NCBI GenBank assembly: GCA_037178975.1
Contig: JASJZH010000001.1
Span: 4,696,501-4,760,500 of the forward strand
Source of the DNA: Oscheius tipulae
Taxonomy: Eukaryota > Nematoda > Chromadorea > Rhabditida > Rhabditidae
Direction: 5' to 3'
Length of the DNA: 64,000 bases
Part shown: in pieces, positions 1-11,676 of the stretch
Layout of the letters: each line of letters starts with the position of its first letter
How positions within the stretch are numbered: the stretch's first letter is position 1
The notes under the pieces: model-generated
Told to the model about the DNA's origin: nothing
Database searches by the model: none
Seen by the model: only the letters and a program-made list of their open reading frames with translations
Translations under genes and position numbers: made by a program

Positions 1-1508
1 GAAGCGAACAGCGATTGGGAAGTCGTGTGAAGAAAGCAAAGTCGATTAGGGTGGACTTGGCCCCGCGACGGAGGCTTCCTAAAAACAATATTTGGCTGGC
101 GGCCCTGGAAGTGTGGGCCTTTCTCTCTCTCCTCCGGCAGTTATGAGCCAACTCCCGGAGGATTCATCCAGTCGATCACACGTTGAAGACGAACGTGTGT
201 GTGTGCTTGCGGCCGTGGTCATTCCTTCAGGATCATATGACCGAATTCCGGTCAAGCTAAGTGCAAACAAGGAGTACTATAGAAGAGAATGCGCAGCGGG
301 ACAGTGAAGGATCTCTTCGAACGACCCTCTATCTATCATTCTCATCGCTGTCATTCGGTCTTTATGAAGAACAATTGCCGATGGAAGTAATCCCTGTTCG
401 GCGGCTGAAGGAAAGAGAGAAGAACCAGTATCAATCACTTTTGTCAGGAGTATCACTAATGCCACTTTGACCATTTCTCATTACGAAGTATGAGCGTACA
501 TCAGTACTTTGAACCACATGAACTCCCAATGTGTAATCTATTAATGGGACAAGGATGAGGATAACTGACCCAAAAGAAAGACTCTAGCGAGTTCTAATTC
601 AATCGAGGGACGTGAGACAAAAACGTAACTGATTTGGAGACCGTCTTTTTTCCGATTTTGCCCTCAAGTTAAGACTGAGTGTTCAGATCTGGGTTGCTCG
701 GGACTTGTTCAGATCCTTTTCTCGAGACAAAAGAAAATGTGGGAGAGAGTCAGTGCGAAAGAATAGTTTTGGGTATACTGCTTGAGAAAAAGAGATGAGA
801 GGCAAAACGTCAACGCCCAAAAAACGCAAAAGTGTTGGTTCAGGTAGATTACTTGAAAGAAAAGCAACGTGACCTGGATAGAACTGGAGAGGGAGCAGTC
901 TTCCAAAGCAGCAGCAAGCGTCCAAGTGAGCACAATCAGAAGTGTGCAACTTGTCCTGTCAGGAGTTGTTTTTGACAAGTCAAGTCTATCGATGTTGGCA
1001 AGTGCTAAAGTCGCTTTTGAATGAGAATAGTTTTGTGGAGAGGAAACGGTAAAAGTGTGGCAGGGGACTGCCAATAGAAGACAGATCTTGACAGAAACAA
1101 ATCTCTAATTTCCTTCTGGCGACGAACAAAAGTTTTAGAAACTTCTCAGACAGCGAAAGACGGTCTCACAATCAGTTACGTTTTTGCCTCACGTCTCTCG
1201 ATTAATTTATAAATTGCTGGAGGTATCCTGATCTTTGTCCAATTGATAAATAACACATTGGATGTTTATGTGGTTCGAAGTACTGAAGAACATTCATACT
1301 TATTCGGTTAATCATTAGGTTTTACGGTAACGCTGGTACGCTTGCTTGATAGCTCGAGTCACAAGGATAGTAGCAGTTGACATATTCTTATCTTGTCCTC
1401 TTGGACACAAGAACCCCGTCTAAATCCCAGCTGATAGATTTGTGTAATGTGTTGGGAGCTCGGGGCTGTCCATATGGCGGCCACTGCCCAAGACACACGC
1501 CGACCAAA
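1..1508. other. Left-end region with no recognised gene
   Basis: Neither strand gives an exon chain that I can recognise. A pyrimidine-rich acceptor-like site ends near 140 and is followed by an open frame to 307, which could be an isolated exon of a gene outside the window, but the peptide matches no family I know. The minus-strand open stretches between 680 and 1075 are hydrophobic low-information translations. The right end should hold the promoter and 5' leader of the syntrophin gene. Confidence 0.5.
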
Positions 1509-4428
1509 ATGAAAACGAAGCCTCGTAATCTCGACGTGGTGGGTCTTTTTTTCTCGTTCTTATTGACTGCATGACTCATTCTTTTAACACCCTATCGCCG
1601 CCTCAGGCCGCATGTTTATCTGTTTACCGCAGGTGCATCACGGATTGGTTCTCATCAGTGACGGGAATGGAAGAGGACGTCCTTCCAGGCTGCTCTTATC
1701 AAAAGGCAAGAAAACGTTGATGTTTGTTTAGTCATTTCTTTACAGATCAATTGTCAATTCAAATTCCACACGACGGCACCGAGCCGCCCGAATCGAATAC
1801 ACCGGAAGAGAATGCGACTCGAACTGTTGTGATCAAGAAGAAGACTGGCGGGCTTGGACTCTCGATCAAAGTTTGTGTATTTTCGAAAGAACTGAACTTT
1901 GCCTTACAGGGAGGAACAGAGAATGCCCAAAATTTGCCCATCGTCATCTCGAAAATCTTCCCAGGAATGCCAGCAGATTCTACTGGACAACTATTTGTCG
2001 GCGACGCAATTGTGGAAGTGAACGGGATGTCGGTGGAGGGAAGGAGTCACGATGAGGTACTTTTTGAGCAAAAAAACGGAGATCACTTGCTGAGACAGTA
2101 CGGGCAATTATTCCTTTTCTCTATACTACCCTGAAAAACTTTCTATCCAATTAACTACAGTACTCTTCAGGTGGTCGAAATGCTGAAGGCTGAAGGCGAT
2201 GACGTTCAACTTGGAGTTCGACACTACACTCACATTGCTCCCTATCTAAAGTGGGATTTTTTCGTTCTCTCAAAAGTTTCCTTCTTAGACCAGCCCAATC
2301 TCTCCAGCCTGGAAGAAGTGGTAGTGCTCTGGACAAACTCTACGAACCCAATACTTGGAAGGTGGGACAGTCCATTAAAGGGGGTTTAAGGGACAAAATG
2401 AAGTTGATGTCAAAAGAAAGATTGCTTTGCTCTGATTCGAAATATATATCAGTATGGGTCGAAAATGCGTTATGTTTGAGCTATGACCCAAACAATCGGC
2501 ACTTTCCTCATCGAAATCGAGTAATTAAGAAACACTTTTCAATAGTGCTCCTTGAAGTCGAGAATTGTTAATGTAACTTTGTCAAGTACCTTGAAGATCC
2601 GCCTCGTTTAACTGCTTTCGACAAGTTTTGGCTAGCTCAGAAATTCATTTGTAAACCAAGGGTGCTGTGAGCATGTTGCTCCTCGTCGCTCTATCGAATC
2701 CTTAGAATGACTCAAATTTAAGCGCAAGAACAGGCTGCATAAGCGCTTTACCTTGAAGATTGCCAGCTGAAATGTTTCCTACCTGATGAATTTTAATATT
2801 GCCTAGGAAACGTTCGGTTACGCAATAGTTCTTTACCGAAGTAACAACCTCCAGCCACAGAGCTACTCGCAAACTAAATTTCGACTTGTCAACGACTGTC
2901 AAAACAGTTCAAATTGAAGCGAACTCGTGACATGCCAAGAAAAACGTGCTTTAAGTTACTGTAGAAAATGATTTCGGTTGTCTCTTATGCTCCATTTAAA
3001 ACAGCTCATTTCTCTTTCCAGTCAGCAATGAAAGCCCAGTCGGAAGTGGACATCCACGATGGGAGAGAAAAATCAGTCGCGACACTGGATCTGAAAGACG
3101 ACAAGTGGAGAACAATCACGACGATTCCCCTTCCGATGGCTTACCTGACTCGATATCTCTGGGGAACGGATAACATTCGTCCAAACGCCTTCGAACTCCG
3201 AGCTGTGGATGGAAATTCCAGTGGGATCATTCACTGCGAGGACTCGAGAGCTCTGGAGCAGTGGCTCAATCACATCCACAACCATATCCAAGTTCTGAAC
3301 AATAAGTCGGTCAAGATGTCCAACAAGTACCTGCATCAGAGCGAACAGGTTTGTCTGAAATGCCAATTTAGCAGACTTTTTTGTTGAGATTTCGTACATT
3401 GGCTGGATCAACGAGCACATGGGAGAAGGAACACCCGGAGATCCGAAACAGAAATGGGAACCGAGGTTCCTCATTCTAAAAGGAGGAGATGTCTGTCTTT
3501 TCGAGAGCCCACCAGTGAGGCTTATGAGCCATTTTATTTACTCCCTTTGCAGTTGAACTCGGAAGACCTCAACAAGTGCATCTACCTCTACAAATGCTAC
3601 GACGTGGCGTTGCGACAGGTGATTAGAAGCTCGTCGCCTCATTTTATATTTCTGTCCAGCTCACCTCGACTGTCATGGAAAACTAACAATTTTCAGGGGC
3701 ACTCAAAGGAGACCAAACAAGCCTAGAAATTTTTTAACGTATGCCGTAATCACTCTAGTAGTGATGTGCGATAGCACCACTGCATTTTCGACTCTTGCTG
3801 CACGTACGGATTTTGCACTATTTCAGGTCCCAAATGACACCAGACGTCTGGACAAGCGCGAGAACTGTATCTACATTGAGACCTGTCAATCTGCCCGTCA
3901 TTATTTGGCTTTCGATACCCAGCAAATGCTGGACAACTTTGAGATGTCTTATCACAAATGCATTTACAACACTGTCACCAATATGCAGGTGGCTCAAACC
4001 AAACTAAAATTTACGATTCTTACTTTAGACAAGAACTTTTGCCTGTAGTTTCGAAGGCAGACCGAGTGGTCTGGTTCTGGACATCAAACAGGGCATTAGT
4101 CTATACGATATTCCGACAAAGGTGAACAGCTTTGGCTGAAAACAGCGGGACTTTTCAGAGTTACACCTGGCAATACCGTTTCCGCGATCTGCACTCGTCA
4201 ACAGACGACGGAAAGGTACACTTTCTGTTGACTTTCAAAGATGACCGATCGCTGAGTGTGGAGAAACTTGAAGTCAAGGCGAGTTCCGATCAGAAGGCTG
4301 AATACAGAAATTTTCAGGAAATTGAGAGCGACGAAGTCGTCGCCATCGCCTATAACCTTCACTCCTTCTTGGTAACGAAGATCGTCGCAGCTGATCCAGA
4401 TTTTATCAAACAGAATCCATTGCTGTAA
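1509..4428 (+). CDS. stn-2: Gamma-syntrophin (PDZ and split PH domains)
   Basis: Syntrophins are cytoplasmic adaptors that tie the dystrophin complex to channels and signalling proteins at the membrane. The spliced product is about 475 residues. In order it shows the start of a split PH domain (ISDGNGRGRPSRLLLSKD), a PDZ domain with the ligand-loop run GGLGLSIKGG and FVGDAIVEVNG, the rest of the first PH domain (WRTITTIPLPMAYLTRY), a second PH-like region (YIGWINEHMGEG) and the syntrophin-unique C-terminus (WQYRFRDLHSSTDDGK, AIAYNLHSF). The last two regions fit gamma rather than alpha/beta syntrophin. The first exon is my choice: ATG at 1509, with a weak gtgggt donor. Intron 1706-1745 begins GC, and intron 2362-3021 is unusually long. 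BDP1 starts only 72 bp after the stop. The symbol is by analogy to C. elegans. Confidence 0.9.
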
Positions 4429-4500
4429 CATTACTTAGTGAAAATGACAGTTTATTGCCTTGTACTGCAGGCTTTCTCAACGCTCTGGCGTGATTTTGAT

Positions 4501-5772
4501 ATGGAAACTAGATGCAAGCCGGGAAATAATGCAGTAAAGACGGCCAAGAAAAAAAAGGTTTGAATGCTCCCCAAAATGGAAAGCTCTACTTGAGGAATTT
4601 TTGATTTTTTCTAATCCTCTTTTCTGTGCCAAAAAAATTTAGCCCATTTCCAATTCCTTCCGTGTCTATTTTGCAGAAAAATATATTGTGCTTACAAATG
4701 AACGAAAAAGGGGTATTCAATAAAGATGGAGAACTTGACACGGGAGTCGTGCGAATAATGGATCTTGCTCATTGGAATCCTAAAAATGGAGCAGCTCTAT
4801 CCAAGTAAGCTGTTTCTTGTAAATAATACGTTTTTTCCGTTACATAAAAGAGAAAGAAGTGGATACTAACGAAGAAGGCGCCCTGCAGCCCAAAACTGTA
4901 GCCGATAAATCGAAATTGTCAGCTCCACATGTGATTGATCGAGAGGGAAATATCGTGCTGGACGAGAAGAGCCTGTTTGTCAGAGGTACTCATCTCGACA
5001 TCGACGAAGTTTTTCCCGATTTTCAAAAAAAAAACGAGTCTTTCAGGATCAATGTGGAAGAAAATTTGCTTCGAATTTGCTCAAGAAAAACATGAGCAGG
5101 AAGGGAGTCACGTGGTCGCCAAAGGAGACAAATCTGTTTTATGGTATAGGGTCTTATTCTTGTTTTGTAACATGCTACTCTCAGAAATTCTCAGATGTAC
5201 CGGTCCTGATTTTGGTATTATGAGCGAATTCTACCCAAGCAGAACCAGACTCGAGATGAAGGCAAAGTATAACCGGGAGGTGAAGCATAATTGGCAACGT
5301 GTCGAATTGGTTAGTTTTATTATCAAAAATGGATACGACAAGCATTTTTAGACCATGAAAAATCCCTTGGCTCTCGACAACTCCTTGAAGGATCGTGCCG
5401 ATCGTTTAGCCCAGGAGATCAAGAACGAAGCACAGGCCAAAATGAACAAGACCAATAAGAAGAAAGCCAGGACCAAGACTGACGCGGAAAATAGGGACGA
5501 CCAGGAGTTCCCCATACAGTTAGCCTCCTATGGAAAGAAAACCTTCCCCAGAAATGCAAGGAGGACTGTTCCGATCAAAGACGAAGAAGAGGACTCGGAA
5601 AACGAGCCATTCGTCGAGCTGAAGAAGGCCAGAAAAACTATTGCAGTCGAGCAGAAAGTCGAAAAGTTTGTGCTTTCTTTCCTAAATAACAGCGATATTC
5701 AGTAAGAAAAAGGAGATCAAAATCGAGACCTCTGCAGACCAAGATATTTTCGAGCCGGAGCAGAAAGCCTAG
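4501..5772 (+). CDS. bdp1: TFIIIB subunit B'' (BDP1), short form
   Basis: BDP1 joins TBP and BRF in TFIIIB, which places RNA polymerase III at tRNA and 5S genes. Exons give about 300 residues: a basic start (KTAKKKK), the pre-SANT block (IMDLAHWNPKNGAAL and REGNIVLDEKSL), then a clear SANT/Myb domain running from WSPKETNLFYEILRC through GPDFGIMSEFYPSRTR to MKAKYNREVKHNWQRVE, and a lysine-rich acidic tail ending EPEQKA. Yeast and human BDP1 are far longer, so this is a core-only version. A strong acceptor (tactgcag) lies 29 bp before the ATG and the upstream stop is 72 bp away, fitting a downstream operon position. One junction, near 4805-4851, does not keep frame with a plain GT-AG intron: a 1-bp assembly error or an unusual splice is likely. 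Confidence 0.85.
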
Positions 5773-6202
5773 AAGATTACCGCAGTCAACTCGGCGGAAA
5801 ACGACTAGGCTTCTCGATCTCTAATCAAATTTTTTTTTCTCACTTTTGTTATTGTTGGGTAATAAAATTTTCTTAATACCTGTGTTTTGTCACTAATGTC
5901 TATCATTCAACCTACCTGCTTAATTGCGTTGTTGTGCTCAATCAGCTGACTAGCCGCCCACGTATCCTAAAGTTCACGAAACAATTGCTGTTTGTTGAGC
6001 TCAAGGGGCACAGCCAGTTTTTGTAAAATCACTCAAAAGTTTATTACTTACTCGTAAACGTTTGAACAAACACGAAATTTTTGCGAAAAGAAAAAGGAAC
6101 GCGCCTACGCATTCTAGCGAGGGGTCAAGGAATCACGAACAAGGTGTTGGATACTGTACGCGGGAAATCACATGCTACAAGAATGCTGCTAATGACACGG
6201 TT
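5773..6202. other. Convergent 3' intergenic stretch
   Basis: Tail-to-tail spacer between BDP1 and the calponin-repeat gene. An AATAAA signal near 5861 serves the plus-strand transcript. No further gene or repeat was recognised. Confidence 0.6.
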
Positions 6203-7292
6203 TTAATGTCCATTGGCTTGAGGAGGCAGCTGGTCCGGGACGGCTTCCTCCGGGAATTCCAGCTCCCAAATCCTGAAGTTATTTGTTGCTCAAGTTCCCT
6301 TTCTGATTTGCATACCTCTTGATATGAGATCCACGCACGTCTCTCGGTGTGCCGAAGCCTGTCATGCCCTAGAAAAACTTCGTTACAACACAGCCTCTTG
6401 AGACTTTTTCAAACAGAAAGAGCAAACTCCGCTGTCAGACAGATCTGACTTCATGCGTTTGTTTGTGCGGGTAAACAGTTCGTGCTAGCCCTAAACAGAC
6501 CTTCTGGCTTTCGAATTGATTTGTGCCGCTCTGAAGACGCACAATGGCATCGGACTGGCGCATCGCCTCAATATTCCATCTCTTGCCGTTGTCCGCAAAC
6601 TCCACTGCAGTCTGCGTGTTGCGCGGCATGCCAAATCCCGTCTTTCCCTGGAGAAAAAGACAACATGAGACGTGTGGACTTTAAGAGGTTTATGAGACAG
6701 GACAGAAGGTTAGTCTGGATGAAAGAGTCTTTTTTCCTTACCTTTTGACTGTCAAACTGATTCGTGCCGCTCTGCAGTGGCACAATGGCGTCAGATTGAC
6801 GAAGCTGTCTGGAAATTCGACTTGTGTGTACATACTTCAGGCTCGAACTCACCTCAGAGTCCATTTTCCATCGCGTGTACGCCTCTCATTGTACTCGTTG
6901 CTCGGCACGTCAACTGCCGCGACCTTCAGGCCAGCAGATTCTGAATAGTTTCACGTAGCAAGCGATTGTTTGTTCTATAGGGTGGCGTGGAAAGCTCTCG
7001 GAGCTTTCGGAAGCGCGCTCTGTCAATACGGTAATCTCTTGTCGCAATTTCGATTGGAAACTTGAGTACTTGTTGACGGTGAAATCAAATGGATTTGTAG
7101 GATAAACGTTGTAGCAAGATAGGGGCTCATAGCGAGAGAAAAGTGTCTGGAAAAACTGAGAAAACCTTCTTTGAGCTGGCATTCTGGTATAGCAGATGAT
7201 CTAGAGCCTTTACAGAATGCCTAGAGGATATTAGGCTCGTGATGAAACGATCCAGAGGAGATAGAAAACTTACCGTTGTTAGGAGCAGCCAT
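6203..7292 (-). CDS. Calponin-repeat (CLIK) mini-protein, no CH domain
   Basis: Calponin-like repeats bind and stabilise actin filaments, as in nematode UNC-87 and the Onchocerca antigen OV9M. The joined exons give about 147 residues with two repeats: QSDAIVPLQSGTNQFDSQK followed by GKTGFGMPRNTQT, then QSDAIVRLQSGTNQFESQK followed by GMTGFGTPRDV. The tail is EELEFPEE-like and acidic, ending PPQANGH. The 19-bp first exon (MAAPNN) splices in phase to an exon starting near 6947; the roughly 326-bp intron between them shows no calponin-homology domain. A TATA-type box lies 46 bp upstream of the ATG, as in strongly expressed muscle genes. The two repeats are certain; the first-exon link is inferred. 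Confidence 0.85.
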
Positions 7293-7337
7293 GCTGGTGG
7301 AGTGTGAGTAGAGAACTCTGGGGGAGTTCCCGCCCCT

Positions 7338-7343
7338 CTTATA
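7338..7343 (-). promoter_or_regulatory. TATA-like box of the calponin-repeat gene
   Basis: On the minus strand this reads TATAAG, followed by GAGGGGCGGG, 46 bp before the start codon. The place fits a core promoter with a very short leader. Confidence 0.5.
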
Positions 7344-8216
7344 CTCATACCCAGCTCTCGACTGCTGTCTCTCTCGCACTCTCTGATTTCTTAATGCTCT
7401 TTCCTTCGGGCTTCGAGTGATCGCCACGGATCTCTAATCTTCCAACCGACTGGTTTCTCCCACTTTTTGATTGTCTCTTTCCACAGCCACCACCACCCCC
7501 GCCGTGACTCAGGTGTGCCAAACGCTTGGACGGAGCTAAGGGATCATATATGTGTTAAAATTGATTTTCTACACCGGCTGACCGGCTAGCAGACGAGGAT
7601 TCACGGATATACTCTTGAGCTTCGGGTCCGAGCCAAGGATGTTCGGTTAGGATGTTCCATACCGTCTTTTTATCTAGAGGTTTTTCTGAAACTAATATAG
7701 GAGAATCTTTTGGTTTGCTGAAGATTGAGTTTCTCGTTAACCAATTAATGGGATTCCAATAGGCTGTGACGAAAAACGAAGCCCTGGGAGCAGGTGTGGA
7801 TTTAAACTTTTGGAGAAAGAGTACGATACTCAGCGGAATGTAAGCCGTTTATCTCTCCCCTTTTTGCTTATCCAATTGGTATATTTATGTGCTTCAATAA
7901 TGACAAGACGTGAAAGAACGTTTGTTTGGTGAATTGGGACCAGATGTATGCTGGAACAAAATGCTATAAACTGTCCCAAGCTATGAATGTCAAACGAAGA
8001 TTTCGTTGAAATGCGAAAACAAATAACGAAACTGTCATGTTCCTTGGAAACTCTGCAAAGACGAGATTCTTATTCATTTTGTACTTCGACCCCGTAATGT
8101 TGCGTACATGCTGACCCAGCGTCAAAATCAGGCCCAAAAACAACTCCTCCTATCTAATGTCAGACTTCTTCCCTTTTCTATCGATCCTTAATCTAACTAG
8201 TCACAATTTCAGGAAG
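7344..8216. other. Divergent intergenic promoter region
   Basis: Spacer between the calponin-repeat gene (minus) and adenylosuccinate lyase (plus). Its left part is pyrimidine-rich on the plus strand with CACC and CT-rich stretches. No coding frame, RNA gene or rep-like unit was recognised. The right end closes with a tttcag acceptor 5 bp before the ADSL start. Confidence 0.6.
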
Positions 8217-10294
8217 ATGAGTGCCGAAGATAGATACGAGTCGGTTCTCGCTTCGCGGTATTGCAAACGAAGTCCGCTGATCCAGATTTTTTCGGAGAAA
8301 AACAAGGTAAATGTTCTTATTTTCAACCAAAAATAATGTTTAGGCCATTCTGTGGCGCCAGCTGTGGATTTGGCTGGCCGAGGCTGAAAAGGAGCTCGAA
8401 TTGAAGCAGGTTACCCAGGAGGCAATCGACGAGATGAAGAATAACCAGGGCAGTCTCGACTGGAATCTGCTTCGCGAGGAGGAAAAGAAGCTGAAACACG
8501 ATGTCATGGCCCATAATCACGTCTTTGGAAAGGTTTCAAATTATCTAATTTTCTCCTAAAAATGCTTTAGATCTGTCCCAAAGCAGCTGGTATTATCCAT
8601 CTCGGAGCGACGTCCTGTTTCGTCCAGGATAACGCCGATTTGATCGTGATTCGAGATTCTATCGACTACTTGCTCAAAAGGTTGAACTTTTATGAGGAAA
8701 ATAATTGTTGAAATCTTGCAGAATTGCCACCGTGCTCAGCCGAATGAGCAGCTTTGCCAGCAAGCACGCGGAAACGGTCACAGTTGGACGGACGCATTAT
8801 CAGACAGCATCCTTGACCACAGTCGGAAAACGGACCTGCATCTGGGCCCAGGAGCTGCTCATGGCTTTCAATCAAGTTAGAAATCGGTTTATTTTTGTCT
8901 AACGAGACCTCAGTTGAAACAATTCCGCGAAAACCTCCGTTTCCGAGGTATCAAAGGAGCCACGGGCACCCAGGATTCGTTTTTGACTCTTTTCAATGGC
9001 GACGAGGAGAAAGTAACCACTTTATAATCACAAATTGAAAATATTTTAGGTAGAGGAACTGGACCGTCTAGTGACCAAGAAGGCCGGATTCAGGCACAAA
9101 TTCAACATTACCGGACAGACGTACTCTCGCCAGCAGGATGCACAGCTGATTTTCGCCTTATCGCTGATTGGCGCCTCCTGCAAAAAGATCTGCACGGATA
9201 TTCGAGTCCTACAGGCCATGGGCGAACTTTTGGAACCTTTCGAGGAAGTTTGTCTTGTATTTTTTCATCCATTTACGGCCTTTTGCAGAATCAGATCGGC
9301 TCGTCCGCCATGCCCTACAAAAAGAATCCGATGAAGAGTGAGCGTTGCTGCTCGCTGGCCCGTTCCCTCATCAATCAGCCGTCGGTAAGATAATTTCTTG
9401 TACCTTATTGCCATTCGGGAGGAAAGTAAACTCCTATGCTTATATAATTTCAATTTGAAGCTCAAAACCACAGTATCGTATCAAAATTCATCATCTTACA
9501 TGAAGTATAGGTCCCACATCTTATCAAGATATTTTATTTAGAAATCGGCACCGGGTCAGTTTAATAAGCCACTAGAAGAAAACAAACGTAATATCCAGAG
9601 CTAGTTAGGCTCCTGTCTTTTCTACTCAACTTACGAGATCTCATGCAATCTTCGAAGGATTCAAAGTGAAATAAACATTGATGCGTTCGTTATTGGGTCC
9701 TTTTTTCAGGAGGCCCTGTCAATTTTTGCCGATCAGGGCCTAGAACGTACTTTGGACGACTCGGCAGGTCGAAGAATGCTCATTCCTGACACGATTCTGA
9801 CTGCAGAGGCGCTGCTGACCACTCTTCAGGTTTTTTTCCTACTGATTGCCCAATTTTTGTCATTTCAGAACGTCTTCGAGGGTCTGAGCTTACAGTCGAG
9901 CAATGTGGAGAGAGTTGTTCGCGAGGAACTACCCTACTTGGCTCTCGAGAAAGCAATGATGTGGTTGACGGAGGAAGGCGTCGATAGACAGAAAGCTCAC
10001 GCCGTCATCAGGACAACAGCTCTGAATGCCAAGGAGCAGCAGGCCACTCAGCCCGTCAATATGGAACAGATGCTGAAGGATAGCTTCTTTGATTCGGTCA
10101 GTCTTTTTCCGATTTGTTTTGGGTAGAAACGAGGGATTTAGATTCGGGACCGGGTACTTGCTCTGGCAAATTCGCCAATCTCGTTCACCGGCCGATCGGC
10201 CTCTCAGACTCGTCGTTTCATTGCCGAAGAACTAGAGCCAGCCATTGCGCCTTACGTCGATTCAGCTTCGACTAGTGTTGAGCTGGATGTTTGA
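8217..10294 (+). CDS. adsl: Adenylosuccinate lyase
   Basis: This enzyme acts twice in purine synthesis: it splits SAICAR to AICAR and adenylosuccinate to AMP, releasing fumarate. About 480 residues, the usual length. Family landmarks in order: [41 protein letters not shown] with the catalytic histidine, and the mobile signature loop [14 protein letters not shown] with the catalytic serine, followed by [11 protein letters not shown] and the C-terminal helices. Exon 1 is 8217-8306; exon 2 starts at 8344. One intron (about 9385-9709) is some 325 bp, the rest are 38-50 bp. A tttcag acceptor five bases before the ATG looks like a spliced-leader site. NTAQ1 follows after 97 bp, suggesting co-transcription. 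Confidence 0.97.
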
Positions 10295-10391
10295 CCACAT
10301 TTTATACTTCTTTTATATTAAGATTTACCGATACGAGCAACAACATTCCATAAATTTTGTCGTAGTATTTATTGGTTCATTCCAATACATC

Positions 10392-11072
10392 ATGGTTCCC
10401 TATCTGAGCCTCGTAACTCCTTCAGAGATGAATAGGGAAAGCTGTTCCTATGCTTCTTGCTACTGTGAGGAGAATATCTACAAATTGGCTGAAAGTCTAG
10501 GCGAAGAAGCAGAGGATTTGGCAGTCGTATTCATCTCAAACCAGAATAGAACGATCCCTCTGTTTGCTCAGAAATCGCAGTCGTCTTGTCTGGTAGAAGG
10601 ACTGTAAGTTCCTGAATCTTCCTGCTAAAAAGCATCATGTTAGACCCGTGGTCATCTGGGATTACCATGTGATTCTGCTGGAGAGACGCTCGTCCTCCTG
10701 GGTGGTTTGGGATCTGGACTCGACGGTCGAATTTCCCTGTTCAGCTCGTGAATACTACAGTCGGACCATTGTGCCGGAGATACAGTTGAAGGAGCAGTAT
10801 CGGCGGTGAGACGAGACCTTTTTCCACATCTACATCCATCTTGCAGCCAATTTCGAGTGATACCCGCTGTCACATTCCTCCGAATGTTCTCGAGCAATCG
10901 ATCGCATATGCTCCGAAAAGATGGCTCGTACAGTTCCCCGCTTCCTCCGTGGCCAGCTATCTGGAAAGACGAGGACACACTGCAAAAAATGATCACAATG
11001 TGTCCGGACGAACTCGCCGATGAGACGAAAATCTACACTGAACAGTCTTTCTATGATGCCTTTTGTGTCTAA
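10392..11072 (+). CDS. ntaq1: Protein N-terminal glutamine amidohydrolase
   Basis: NTAQ1 converts N-terminal glutamine to glutamate, feeding the arginylation branch of the N-degron pathway in the cytosol. Three exons encode about 190-200 residues, near the human length. All three catalytic positions of the family are visible: Cys in CYCEEN, His in the name-giving WDYHV motif and Asp in WDLDSTVEFPC. The C-terminal part (FLRMFSSNRSHM, PPWPAIW) also fits the family. I chose ATG 10392; a second ATG at 10429 would lose only 12 residues. It lies 97 bp after the ADSL stop, with a T-rich stretch between them, which suggests a downstream operon gene. Confidence 0.93.
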
Positions 11073-11676
11073 TCACCATATTTTACTTGGCTTGATAAAG
11101 GGTTTTGTCATCTTGTTCCTCCGGCCGGGGAGCTATTCGTCTACGGATCCCGCCTTCGAAGGCTGCTTCATTGTGACAGGCTGCGTCTTGGCCACGGAAC
11201 TTTTGCTGCTGCCTGCTGGGACTCTTACTTAATTCACATCCTATGCTTGTCTCTGCCCGAAGAAAAAAAAACCGTGATTCCTGTCACTGGTTTTTTTAAT
11301 GTGGTCTGCGATTTTTCGAGCCTTCATCTCACCTTAGTTTCCACGTCGAACAACGAGAAACAAACAAAAACGTTAAATATCCTTAACTCTTGTTCAAATT
11401 TGGAATTGTGGCGATTTTGTCCAATATTTAGTGGCAAATCGTTCGAAACATCTCAGATTCAAGCTTACCAGGAATTCAGGTAGCTTGAAGCTACTTTTCA
11501 GATAGATGCAGCTGAAATGATGAACCACATACTGCTAAACGTAAACGTTACAAACAGCACAGAATTGCGTCCCTTTTCCGCTTTCCACAGCCTTTCTGCG
11601 TCTCTGACGCGGTCAGTGTCTGACCCTTTTTTTTGCTCGAATCTCCTGCGGACCACCTCCAAATGATCTGAAGGAA
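11073..11676. other. Spacer between NTAQ1 and EXO70
   Basis: About 600 bp. An open stretch with hydrophobic translation (about 11095-11232) lacks a start codon or a partner exon, so I do not call it. No repeat was recognised. Confidence 0.5.

Noticed and set aside
709-1074. Minus-strand open frame of 121 codons
   Set aside because: Rich in Leu, Phe, Ser with no family likeness and no splice or promoter context; it overlaps another frame of similar size.
11020-11232. Open frame with a hydrophobic segment after NTAQ1
   Set aside because: No start codon outside NTAQ1's own end, no splice partners and no recognised motif; likely 3' UTR.
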